A stretch of 41,783 nt of DNA from NCBI GenBank assembly GCA_964013895.1, contig CAXGYF010000013.1, forward strand, positions 1-41,783. The letters run 5' to 3'. Of the stretch, positions 15,692 through 23,293 are shown piece by piece. Source of the DNA: MedAcidi-G1 sp002713545. GTDB lineage: Bacteria; Actinomycetota; Acidimicrobiia; Acidimicrobiales; MedAcidi-G1. Within the stretch, counting starts at the first letter, position 1. Each line of letters begins with the position of its first letter. The notes below the pieces were generated by a model, which saw only the letters and a list, made by a program, of their open reading frames with translations, did not search any database and had not been told where the DNA came from. The translations under genes and the position numbers were made by a program.

Positions 15692-17329
15692 CTATTCGAT
15701 GCCTATGTAGTATGGGTATAAAGGCTGCCCGCCTTCATGAACTTCAACTTCAAGATCTTCATGCTCCGCATTTATCCATGCGAGTATTTCATCTGTTTCT
15801 TCTTCATTGGAGTCTTCTCCTGAGATAAGAGTTACGATTTCATGTTCGTCAATAATCATTTTTTTCAAAAGAGCAGTGGCAGCTTCAACTATGTTTTCAG
15901 CGACCACTGTCACTTTTCCTTTTTGTAAACCTAGAAAATTTCCCTTTTTTATTTCACCAATTTCGCTTGTCGAATCTCTAACAGCTGTGGTTACCTCCCC
16001 TGATTCGACCATTTGTGAGGCCTCTGACATGCCCGTTTGGTTTTTCTCTGAAGTCGCTTCTGGGTCATAGCCAAGCAACGACGCAAAACCTTCTGTAACA
16101 GTGTGAGTTTCGACTACGCGAACTGTTTTTGACGTTTGAGAATTTACTTGTTCAGCTACCGCAACGATATTTGAATTGTTGGGCAAGATTATTACATGTT
16201 CGGACGCGGTAGCTTCTGCCGCTTCTAGAAGATCTGCAGTTGAGGGATTCATTGATTGCCCACCGCTAACTATTCGTGTGGCTCCCAAGGATCGAAAAAT
16301 TTCGCCTATTCCCGAACCGTTAGCAACCGCTATGACAGAACACCCAACCGGGTCTGCAATATCATGGTCGTAATGGTTGTCAGCGATTTCTTCAAATAAG
16401 TCAGTTACTCGAATCTCATATGGTTTACCGACGGATATCCCAGCTTCAACAGCGGCACCAATATTGTTTGTGTGGACATGACAGTTCCAAATATTTTCCC
16501 CGCCGACTACGACAATAGAATCCCCTATTTCTGACCAAGCTTTTTTGAAATCAGGTATCAAATCATCTGGTGCTTCTAAAAAATACATAACTTCATACCT
16601 GGTTGCGCTACTGCTCATATCATCATGCACGTCAAGAACTAAAGAGTCCACAGAAACTGTGACGACCTCCGGTTCAGGCATCGGACGGCCATCAATTACG
16701 TGCAAGAGTGAATCCAACATAAGCAAGAATCCGCTTCCACCAGCATCAACAACTCCTGCTCTAGCCAAAACTGGCAAAAGTTCAGGTGTAGAATCAAGGG
16801 AATGTTTAGCAGCTTCTCGTGCGATTTCTCCAAGTGACAATAGGTCACATTTCGACGGAACTGCCTTTTCTGTCGCTTCCGCTGCTTCTCTTACGACAGT
16901 CAAAATAGTTCCTTCAACTGGATTCCCAACCGCCTCATAGGCAGCTGATGCAGACTCGCTAAGGGCTTCAGAAAATAAACCCGCATCGATAGTTTCTAGT
17001 CCTGCGGTTTTTATTTTGGCAACAAAGCCTCTGAGTATTTGAGAAATAATTACGCCTGAATTCCCTCGAGCCCCCATAAGAGAACCGTGTGAAATGGCAT
17101 TAATAATTTTTTCCATTTCAATATTTTCTTCTAAAGACTCAATCTCGGACACCACAGCATTTAGAGTCGCGGCCATGTTGGAACCTGTATCACCATCCGG
17201 CACTGGATAGACATTTAAAGAATTGAGGCTTTCTTTATGCTCTTGAAGAGAATCTCGAAAGCAATACATCAAACTTGCAAGGTTCTTTGCATCTAAAGTT
17301 TCTTTTGCCACAACTGCGATAGTAGTCAC
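15692..17329 (-). CDS. DAK/DhaL-domain protein, FakA-like fatty acid kinase
   Basis: 545 aa; FakA/YloV family. In studied members FakA phosphorylates fatty acids held by a FakB binding protein. The DhaL domain (about 1-210) has the Asp cluster YPVPDGDTGSNMAATL (41-56), SHGSLMGARGNSGVIISQIL and DAGGSGFLLML. The C-terminal part carries a DAK1-like segment with EVMYFLEAPDD, NIWNCHVHTNNIGAAVEAG and HVIILPNNSNIV. It starts at GTG 17329 with AGGG upstream and is the first gene of the minus-strand block, divergent from the csd-pckG pair. Nothing in this window resembles FakB, so the acyl-binding partner would be elsewhere. The rpmB gene that often sits beside this family is also absent here. Confidence 0.87.
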   Translation of the reverse strand: MTTIAVVAKETLDAKNLASLMYCFRDSLQEHKESLNSLNVYPVPDGDTGSNMAATLNAVVSEIESLEENIEMEKIINAISHGSLMGARGNSGVIISQILRGFVAKIKTAGLETIDAGLFSEALSESASAAYEAVGNPVEGTILTVVREAAEATEKAVPSKCDLLSLGEIAREAAKHSLDSTPELLPVLARAGVVDAGGSGFLLMLDSLLHVIDGRPMPEPEVVTVSVDSLVLDVHDDMSSSATRYEVMYFLEAPDDLIPDFKKAWSEIGDSIVVVGGENIWNCHVHTNNIGAAVEAGISVGKPYEIRVTDLFEEIADNHYDHDIADPVGCSVIAVANGSGIGEIFRSLGATRIVSGGQSMNPSTADLLEAAEATASEHVIILPNNSNIVAVAEQVNSQTSKTVRVVETHTVTEGFASLLGYDPEATSEKNQTGMSEASQMVESGEVTTAVRDSTSEIGEIKKGNFLGLQKGKVTVVAENIVEAATALLKKMIIDEHEIVTLISGEDSNEEETDEILAWINAEHEDLEVEVHEGGQPLYPYYIGIE

Positions 17330-17417
17330 TTAAATGCCCTAGATGCATTTGTTTCTGTTTTTATGTTTGGAACTGCCGAATACCCTCATACGCTCAGGAT
17401 TATTCACCCGCTTGCTT

Positions 17418-17449
17418 TTAGTGGGCTAGGCTCCCGGCGGCCTCCAAAA
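17418..17449. other. GC-rich patch in the divergent fakA / csd-pckG intergenic region
   Basis: The 140 bases between the two divergent starts (17330-17469) are mostly ordinary, but about 17421-17445 is strongly GC-rich compared with its surroundings (GTGGGCTAGGCTCCCGGCGG and following). It has only short self-complementarity (AGGC/GCCT, CCC/GGG). It would lie in the leader of the csd-pckG transcript or in the promoter region. I could not assign a convincing -35/-10 pair in either direction. An operator or leader structure is possible. Confidence 0.25.
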
Positions 17450-17469
17450 GTTAGATAGGAGAAAAATAG

Positions 17470-17694
17470 TTGCAAGGCGTAGTCAAGTCTTACGATCCAG
17501 GAAGTGGTGACGGTCTCATAGTTCGTGACTCTGATCTTGTTGAATTCGAAATAGCAGATGGAGCTCTTGAAGGCTCAATATTTAGAATGCTTCGTCAAGG
17601 TCAAAGAGTGGTTTTCGAATTAGATGGCGACAATAACGCAACCGGTTTAAAACTCGGATCTGAAGTAGATATGGGCACACCTAACTTAGACTGA
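17470..17694 (+). CDS. Small cold-shock-domain-like protein
   Basis: 74 aa. The spacing of elements follows the cold-shock domain: QGVVKSYDPGSGDGLIVRDS corresponds to the beta1-beta2 region (GxVKWFNxxKGFGFI), LVEFEIADGAL to the DVFVHxSAI region and LRQGQRVVFEL to LxEGQxVxFEV. But the aromatic residues of RNP1 and RNP2 that stack on RNA are replaced (GLIV instead of GFGFI; VEFEIA instead of VFVHF). Nucleic-acid binding would therefore be altered. The start is TTG 17470 with AGGAG nine bases upstream. The stop is one base before the pckG ATG, which has no ribosome binding site of its own, suggesting coupled translation. Assignment to the fold is by pattern only. Confidence 0.65.
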   Translation: MQGVVKSYDPGSGDGLIVRDSDLVEFEIADGALEGSIFRMLRQGQRVVFELDGDNNATGLKLGSEVDMGTPNLD

Positions 17695-17695
17695 T

Positions 17696-19504
17696 ATGAG
17701 TTCTGAAATTCCACCGACAGAAAATAGATCACTGATTGACTGGGTCGACCATTGGCAGAAAATTTTTGAGCCTAGCCAAATTCACTGGTGTGACGGTTCT
17801 GAGGATGAATATGAAAAATTCACTCAAGAGCTGGTAGATGCTGGGACTTTCATCCGTCTTAATGAAGAGCTTCGCCCAAACAGTTTTTTAGCAAGATCAG
17901 ACCCTAATGACGTGGCGCGTGTAGAGAGCGAGACCTACATAGCATCAGCTGAGGAAGTTGATGCTGGGTCAACAAATAACTGGCGTGAACCTAACGAACT
18001 GAAAAGAGAGATGCTCTCTCATTATCAAGGTTGCATGAAAGGTAGGACCCTATATGTGATTCCTTTTTGCATGGGGCCTATTGGTTCACCTATTTCACAT
18101 ATAGGTATTCAGCTCTCAGACTCTCCCTATGTAGCGGCAAGTATGAAAATCATGACAAGAATGGGAAGTTCCGTCCTTGATGAATTAGGTGACGGTGATT
18201 TCGTTCCATGTGTTCACTCAGTTGGATTTCCACTCGGGGAAAATGAAGAAGATGTCGCATGGCCTTGCAACAAAGATGTTCGTTATATTTCGCATTTTCC
18301 AGAAACTCGGGAAATATGGTCATACGGGTCTGGTTATGGCGGGAATGCTCTATTAGGCAAAAAATGCTTCGCCCTCCGCATAGCCTCAACGATGGCACGT
18401 GAAGACGGCTGGTTGGCTGAGCATATGCTTATTCTTGGAATTACACCTCCTAGTGGAGAAAAACGTTACATAGCTGCTGCTTTTCCTTCTGCTTGTGGCA
18501 AAACAAATATGGCGATGCTGGTTCCTACTATTCCGGGTTGGAAAGTTGAAACCATTGGGGACGATATTGCTTGGATGAAATTCTCGCCTGATGGACAGCT
18601 TCGTGCCATTAATCCTGAAGCAGGTTTCTTTGGAGTTGCTCCGGGGACTTCTAATTCAACTAATGAAAATGCTATGAAAACCCTTTGGGGAAATGCAATT
18701 TTTACAAATGTCGCTCTTGACCAAAATAATGATGTCTGGTGGGAAAGGATGACGGAAAAGAAACCCGATTCCCTTTTAGACTGGCAGGGACGTGACTGGA
18801 CTAGTGAGTCTGAAGAGCCGGCCGCTCACCCAAATGCGCGTTTCACTGTGCCTGCAAGCCAATGTCCCTCAATCGCTCCCGAGTGGGAAGATCCGGAAGG
18901 AGTACCAATTTCGGCAATCATGTTTGGTGGCCGTCGCGCCTCAAATGTCCCACTGATCACACAAGCACGCGATTGGGAGCACGGGGTTTTCCTTGGTTCA
19001 ATTATGAGTTCCGAGAAGACTGCTGCAGCTGCTGGGAAAATTGGTGAAGTTAGATTCGACCCTTTTGCGATGCTGCCTTTTATGGGATACAACGTGGGCG
19101 ATTACATAAAGCATTGGATTGAGATCGGTAAAGCTACTGATTCCAATAAATTGCCAAAATTATTTTGGGTTAACTGGTTCCGAAAAGACGAAAACGGGGG
19201 CTTCCTTTGGCCAGGTTTTGGCGAGAACAGTCGCGTTCTTAAGTGGATTTTAGAACGCATAGACGGAACAGCTCAAGCAGTAGATACACCTTTGGGTCTA
19301 CTACCTGAAATTGACGGTATCGATACCTCAGGTCTCGATCTGAATGATTTAGCAATGCAAAGACTTCTTGAAGTTGACTCAGATTCATGGATTCAAGAGG
19401 TTCCTTTAATTGAAAATCATCTAAAAGCTATCGGAGATCGACTACCCGAAGAGATGACTTCTCAACTCGATTATTTAAAATCTCGAATAGGTTTGGAAAG
19501 TTGA
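17696..19504 (+). CDS. pckG: Phosphoenolpyruvate carboxykinase (GTP)
   Basis: Interconverts oxaloacetate and phosphoenolpyruvate using GTP/GDP; gluconeogenesis or anaplerosis. 602 aa, the usual length for the GTP class. Substrate loop ARSDPNDVARVE (66-77), GSGYGGNALLGKKC (211-224), P-loop with the reactive cysteine PSACGKTN (264-271), metal-binding GDDIAWM (288-294) and the C-terminal IMFGGRRASNVPL and FGENSRVLKWI are all present. It is translationally coupled to the upstream CSD-like gene (1-base gap). Its stop lies one base from the stop of a convergent membrane-protein gene, leaving no room for a separate terminator. Confidence 0.97.
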   Translation: MSSEIPPTENRSLIDWVDHWQKIFEPSQIHWCDGSEDEYEKFTQELVDAGTFIRLNEELRPNSFLARSDPNDVARVESETYIASAEEVDAGSTNNWREPNELKREMLSHYQGCMKGRTLYVIPFCMGPIGSPISHIGIQLSDSPYVAASMKIMTRMGSSVLDELGDGDFVPCVHSVGFPLGENEEDVAWPCNKDVRYISHFPETREIWSYGSGYGGNALLGKKCFALRIASTMAREDGWLAEHMLILGITPPSGEKRYIAAAFPSACGKTNMAMLVPTIPGWKVETIGDDIAWMKFSPDGQLRAINPEAGFFGVAPGTSNSTNENAMKTLWGNAIFTNVALDQNNDVWWERMTEKKPDSLLDWQGRDWTSESEEPAAHPNARFTVPASQCPSIAPEWEDPEGVPISAIMFGGRRASNVPLITQARDWEHGVFLGSIMSSEKTAAAAGKIGEVRFDPFAMLPFMGYNVGDYIKHWIEIGKATDSNKLPKLFWVNWFRKDENGGFLWPGFGENSRVLKWILERIDGTAQAVDTPLGLLPEIDGIDTSGLDLNDLAMQRLLEVDSDSWIQEVPLIENHLKAIGDRLPEEMTSQLDYLKSRIGLES

Positions 19505-19505
19505 A

Positions 19506-19883
19506 TTAGATCGACCCTAGTAGCATCGAACGGATTCCTAATCCCATCAAGAAAAGCCCAGCAAAACCGTAAAGCAAATACCTTTTATTATCTAATTGAT
19601 TCCGATAACCGTAAATTACTCCTACGCTAAGAGCTGCGGCAGACCAATACAGCAAATGAAACTTGGGAACTTCGAGATCTTCTGACGACGCTAAGGCAAC
19701 GCCCGAAAAAAGGTGAGCCAGAACCATAATCTGGGCAATTGCTGTTACCCACGAAAGCACCGAAATTCGTAACAGCTTGTTTCTATGAGCCAGAAGCGAC
19801 CAGACGCCAGCCGTGCCGTTCAGAAGGACCATTAACCATTCGATAACTTCATGAGTAACTCGATAGGAAGCTAATACATTCAT
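19506..19883 (-). CDS. Small four-helix membrane protein of unknown function
   Basis: Not recognised. 125 aa from ATG 19883 (a TTG at 19886 would add one residue). Four hydrophobic segments are visible: about 17-34, 41-63, 75-95 and 102-122, joined by short basic loops (HRNKLL, YRNQLDNKRYLL). Cytoplasmic loops appear to be the basic ones. It lies 20 bases after the PIG-L deacetylase gene on the same strand, so it may be the last gene of the hydrolase-racemase-deacetylase cluster. It ends convergently with pckG. No catalytic motif seen. Confidence 0.7.
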   Translation of the reverse strand: MNVLASYRVTHEVIEWLMVLLNGTAGVWSLLAHRNKLLRISVLSWVTAIAQIMVLAHLFSGVALASSEDLEVPKFHLLYWSAAALSVGVIYGYRNQLDNKRYLLYGFAGLFLMGLGIRSMLLGSI

Positions 19884-19906
19884 CAAATTAAGTATTAGTA
19901 GATTCG

Positions 19907-20728
19907 TCAGTCAAATAGATTGGATTTAAAAGTTTCATCTTCTTTTCTTGATTCTTTTGGATTTATAAACCACTCAGTCCCAAAAACACTAACAAACTGA
20001 TCATTCGGAATCTTTAAAAAAAACGAATCTTCATCTATTTGACTTCGATGGGCAGAAATAGCTGCTCTTTTCTTCTCAATAAAATCTGAAACATTTATGG
20101 CATGAGTTATTTCAGATTCGGCAGAACCAAAAGATTCCTCTTCTACGCGTTGCCTCCTCTCCTCTAAGTCGTCACCTATTCCAGCGAGTCCTTCATCCGG
20201 AGCGGTTTCTATAGCCAATTCAATTGTTTTCTTGATCGAATCTCTATTCAGAGTTGTCCACCTTATATTTTCGATTCCGATCTGATTTGCCCAATGAGTT
20301 CCCACCCTGTGGACTTGTATGTGGTCCGGATGTCCATACCCGCCATTTGGGTCATATATAACTAAAAGATCGACATCTTCCTCGTGTAAAATATTCGATA
20401 ACCTCAAACTCGCTTCTTCAACATCCGCCTGCCAAAAACACTCGGGGTTGGAAGTGGTGGGTGAATCAATCATTCCGCTGTCCCTATAGTTTAAGAATTC
20501 GACTCGCGACACTCCCAAAATATTCGCTGATTTAATCAGTTCTTCGGTTCGTCTTTCTTCTAAAGGCTCTCCATCTTTTAGAATTCCTGGTACAGGTTCT
20601 CCTTCTTCCCCGCGGGTAGCGACTACAAGAATTACGCGATCCCCAGATTCAGACAATAAAGTCATCGTTCCGGCTGTAGACAACGCTTCGTCATCGGGGT
20701 GAGCGTGAAAGAAAACTATTGTCGACAT
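19907..20728 (-). CDS. PIG-L/LmbE-family zinc deacetylase (MshB/Mca-type)
   Basis: 273 aa. Family zinc motif AHPDDE near the N-terminus (His10, Asp13) and the second histidine cluster GHPDHIQVH (132-140), with the C-terminal AISAHRSQID seen in mycothiol enzymes. In actinobacteria this family includes MshB (GlcNAc-Ins deacetylase of mycothiol synthesis) and Mca (mycothiol S-conjugate amidase). A second member at 36273-37154 fits Mca better, so this one may be MshB or a further paralogue; sequence alone does not decide. It follows the CoA-racemase gene by 9 bases and is probably co-transcribed with it. Confidence 0.85.
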   Translation of the reverse strand: MSTIVFFHAHPDDEALSTAGTMTLLSESGDRVILVVATRGEEGEPVPGILKDGEPLEERRTEELIKSANILGVSRVEFLNYRDSGMIDSPTTSNPECFWQADVEEASLRLSNILHEEDVDLLVIYDPNGGYGHPDHIQVHRVGTHWANQIGIENIRWTTLNRDSIKKTIELAIETAPDEGLAGIGDDLEERRQRVEEESFGSAESEITHAINVSDFIEKKRAAISAHRSQIDEDSFFLKIPNDQFVSVFGTEWFINPKESRKEDETFKSNLFD

Positions 20729-20737
20729 ATAAATATT

Positions 20738-21880
20738 TTAAGAAACAGCACCGGTGCTTAAGAGTTCAATGATCTCTTCTTCATTGAATCCAAAATGCGT
20801 AAGCACTTCTTTACTGTGCTGACCTGGATGAGCCGGTGGTCGCTCAATTTTTCCTGGTGTGCGACTGAATCTCGGAGCTGGTGCTGGTTGGGTTACGCCC
20901 GCAACTTCTACGAATGTTTTTCTTTCTACATTGTGTGGATGTTCCACTGCTTCGTATGCGGAAAGAACAGGCGCATAACAGACATCAGTACCAGCAAGTA
21001 GTTGATCCCACTCTGTTCTGGTTTTTGTAGCAATCAATTCGGCCATTTTTTGTTTCAATTCTGGCCATTTTTCTCGATCGTGTTGGAATGCAAATTCTTC
21101 TTGATCTAGTTCTAATTTTTCCAACATTTCTTTATAGAACTGTGGCTCGATTGACCCTAAAGATATCCATTCTCCATCTGCACATTCATAAACATCATAA
21201 AAATGGGCCCCTGTGTCTAGAAGGTTCACGCCCCTTCCTTGTTGGTGAAAACCTGTTTCCATCATTCCGTAAAAGAAACTCATCAGACTCGCTGCACCAT
21301 CAACCATCGCAGCGTCAACGACTTGACCTTGCCCGGATTGTCTAGCTTCAACAAGTGCGCACACCATTCCGAAAGCTAGGTACATGCCGCCTCCTCCAAA
21401 ATCTCCTACAAGATTTAATGGTGGCACCGGCCCACTTTCACTTCTCCCTATATGGGCTAAGACACCAGCTAGAGAAATGTAGTTTATGTCATGTCCTGCT
21501 GCATTTGCGTAAGGTCCTTCTTGTCCCCACCCTGTCATTCGCCCATAAACCAAAGCAGGATTCCTCTTCAGACAGTCATCTGGTCCCACTCCCAACCTTT
21601 CAGCCACTCCGGGTCTGAAACCTTCGAAAAAAATGTCAGATGTCTCGACCAATCTCAGAACAGTCTCTTTTCCTTGTGGATTTTTAAGATCTATTCCTAT
21701 ACTTTTTCTTCCTCTGCTGATTATGTCATTTGGTGGGGAATTCTCATCGAACTCTTTCACCGAACCTGCACGATCGATTCGTACGACATCTGCACCCATA
21801 TCAGCAAGCATCATTCCGCAAAAAGGACCGGGTCCTATTCCTGCTAGTTCTAAGACCTTTACCCCGTCTAAAGCACCCAT
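20738..21880 (-). CDS. mcr: Alpha-methylacyl-CoA racemase (CoA-transferase family III)
   Basis: Epimerises 2-methylacyl-CoA esters so that branched-chain or sterol side-chain acyl-CoAs can enter beta-oxidation. 380 aa. It opens with VKVLELAGIGPGPFCGMMLADMGADVVRID in pattern, closer to racemases than to formyl-CoA transferases. Catalytic residues of the Mycobacterium tuberculosis enzyme MCR (His126, Asp156, Glu241) correspond here to His130, Asp160 and Glu245 with a constant offset of four, within AGHDINYI, LVGDFGGGG and GSIEPQFY. The residue matching is from memory of the family. Its start overlaps the end of the alpha/beta-hydrolase gene by 13 bases. Confidence 0.88.
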   Translation of the reverse strand: MGALDGVKVLELAGIGPGPFCGMMLADMGADVVRIDRAGSVKEFDENSPPNDIISRGRKSIGIDLKNPQGKETVLRLVETSDIFFEGFRPGVAERLGVGPDDCLKRNPALVYGRMTGWGQEGPYANAAGHDINYISLAGVLAHIGRSESGPVPPLNLVGDFGGGGMYLAFGMVCALVEARQSGQGQVVDAAMVDGAASLMSFFYGMMETGFHQQGRGVNLLDTGAHFYDVYECADGEWISLGSIEPQFYKEMLEKLELDQEEFAFQHDREKWPELKQKMAELIATKTRTEWDQLLAGTDVCYAPVLSAYEAVEHPHNVERKTFVEVAGVTQPAPAPRFSRTPGKIERPPAHPGQHSKEVLTHFGFNEEEIIELLSTGAVS

Positions 21881-22716
21881 TTTGTCTCCTGTTTTTCAGC
21901 ATTTTTTACATGCTTAATTATTTCATTTGTAATCTTTGGCCAAGAACCGGGCGGGAGATCATGTCCCCAACCTTCGATCATGACGAACTTTGCTTCAGGT
22001 ATAACTTCTGCCGTGCGTTGCCCTCCGCTTGGGTCGACAAGAGTATCTGCACTTCCATGAAGTACGAGTGTAGGTGCTTTAATTTTCATAAGTGCTTCCT
22101 CGCGGTTCCCGCTTAAGTTCATGGCTTGCATCTGTCGGTCTTTGGCTTCATTAGATTTATTTGTGCGTTCGGCGTATCTTTCAAAAATTTTTAAACAGTA
22201 TTCATCATCGTGCCATTCAGTGCTGGCCCATATACGTCTATCAGATAGATCTTTTAAAGCCTGCTCCCTTGGATCAACCGGTGCAGGAGCCAATAGTGCA
22301 TCCAATGCTTTTCCCTTCGGAATACCGAAACCTGCTTTCCCCGTGTTAGATGCCATTGAAGTAAGACTGATAATTTTTTCCGGAAATTCGGCAGCAAAAA
22401 TTTGTGCAACCATACCCCCCAAAGACATACCCACGATATGAGCTTTTTCTACTGACAACTGCCCCAACAACTCTGCAGCGTCAGAAGCCATATCTAATAA
22501 TTCGTACTCTTTCTCCATCTCTGATGACAGTCCGCTGTCTCTTTGGTCGTATCTAATTACATGCATCCCTTCTTCAGCTAGTTTGCTACAGAAGCCTTCT
22601 TCCCATAGCAGCAACTGGCTACCTAAACCATGAATGAGTAAGAGCGCCGGGTCCGTCGAAGAACCAAACGTCTCGTAACAAATTTCTACCCCATTGGGGA
22701 GAAGGGTCTTAGGCAT
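21868..22716 (-). CDS. Alpha/beta-hydrolase
   Basis: 282 aa from ATG 22716 (MPKTLLPNGVEI). The nucleophile elbow is GMSLGG, the oxyanion region LLIHGLGSQL, the acid is likely Asp in LHGSADTLVDP, and the histidine is in EGWGHDLPPG. The fold matches esterase/epoxide-hydrolase-like enzymes; substrate unknown. I prefer 22716 because the homologous core begins there; an upstream TTG at 22773 or ATG at 22767 would add up to 19 residues. The 3' end overlaps the racemase gene by 13 bases, so hydrolase, racemase, deacetylase and membrane protein probably form one transcript. Confidence 0.87.
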   Translation of the reverse strand: MPKTLLPNGVEICYETFGSSTDPALLLIHGLGSQLLLWEEGFCSKLAEEGMHVIRYDQRDSGLSSEMEKEYELLDMASDAAELLGQLSVEKAHIVGMSLGGMVAQIFAAEFPEKIISLTSMASNTGKAGFGIPKGKALDALLAPAPVDPREQALKDLSDRRIWASTEWHDDEYCLKIFERYAERTNKSNEAKDRQMQAMNLSGNREEALMKIKAPTLVLHGSADTLVDPSGGQRTAEVIPEAKFVMIEGWGHDLPPGSWPKITNEIIKHVKNAEKQETKWVL

Positions 22717-22802
22717 AAGATTCTTTCTTTTTTCAAGTTTCAAATTAAGACTATCTGCTGCCCTCATTACCAATTCGTTGAATTCACCAGTAGTTTCGTT
22801 AC

Positions 22803-23264
22803 GTGAGTAAAATTTTTGATCAGCCTTTTCATAAAATAGATCCTTTCACGTTCTACGAAATTTTACGTTTGAGAATCGATGTTTTTGTAGTGGAACAAAA
22901 TTGCCCTTACCCAGAACTAGACGGATTCGATGTCGATTCAGAAACTCGACATATATGGATCGCGGATAAAGAATCGCCAATTTCTTATCTTCGTGTTCTA
23001 AGAACAAGTGAAGAAGTTAACAAAATAGGTCGGGTTGCAACCTCTCTTAACAATCGACATAAAGGTATGGCGGAGTCTCTAATAGAACATGTGATTAATA
23101 CCACTTCTGGGGATCTGATACTTGATGCCCAGGCGTATCTAGAAAACTGGTATGAAGAAATGGGTTTTGAAAGTAATGGTGAACCTTTCGAAGAAGGTTG
23201 TGGACATGACGTTAATTCAGGAATTCTTCATGTGCCGATGGTTTACAAAAGAGAAATTGATTAG
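22803..23264 (+). CDS. ElaA-like GNAT acetyltransferase
   Basis: 153 aa. It matches the ElaA family: FYEILRLRIDVFVVEQNCPY near the N-terminus, then LDGFDVDSETRHIWI, YLRVLRTSEEVNKIGRVATS and the C-terminal LDAQAYLENWYEEMGF and PFEEGCGHDV. The acetyl-CoA loop (NNRHKGMAESLI) is less canonical than in other GNATs. Function of ElaA proteins is not established. It starts at GTG 22803, divergent from the hydrolase gene (86 bases between starts), and precedes the UvrD2-like gene by 29 bases. Confidence 0.86.
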   Translation: MSKIFDQPFHKIDPFTFYEILRLRIDVFVVEQNCPYPELDGFDVDSETRHIWIADKESPISYLRVLRTSEEVNKIGRVATSLNNRHKGMAESLIEHVINTTSGDLILDAQAYLENWYEEMGFESNGEPFEEGCGHDVNSGILHVPMVYKREID

Positions 23265-23293
23265 TCCTCCGCTCAGGCACTCAACTGCACTTC

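Noticed and set aside
17330..17469. rpmB (L28) gene expected beside the FakA-like gene
   Set aside because: No frame in either direction encodes an L28-like protein in this gap.
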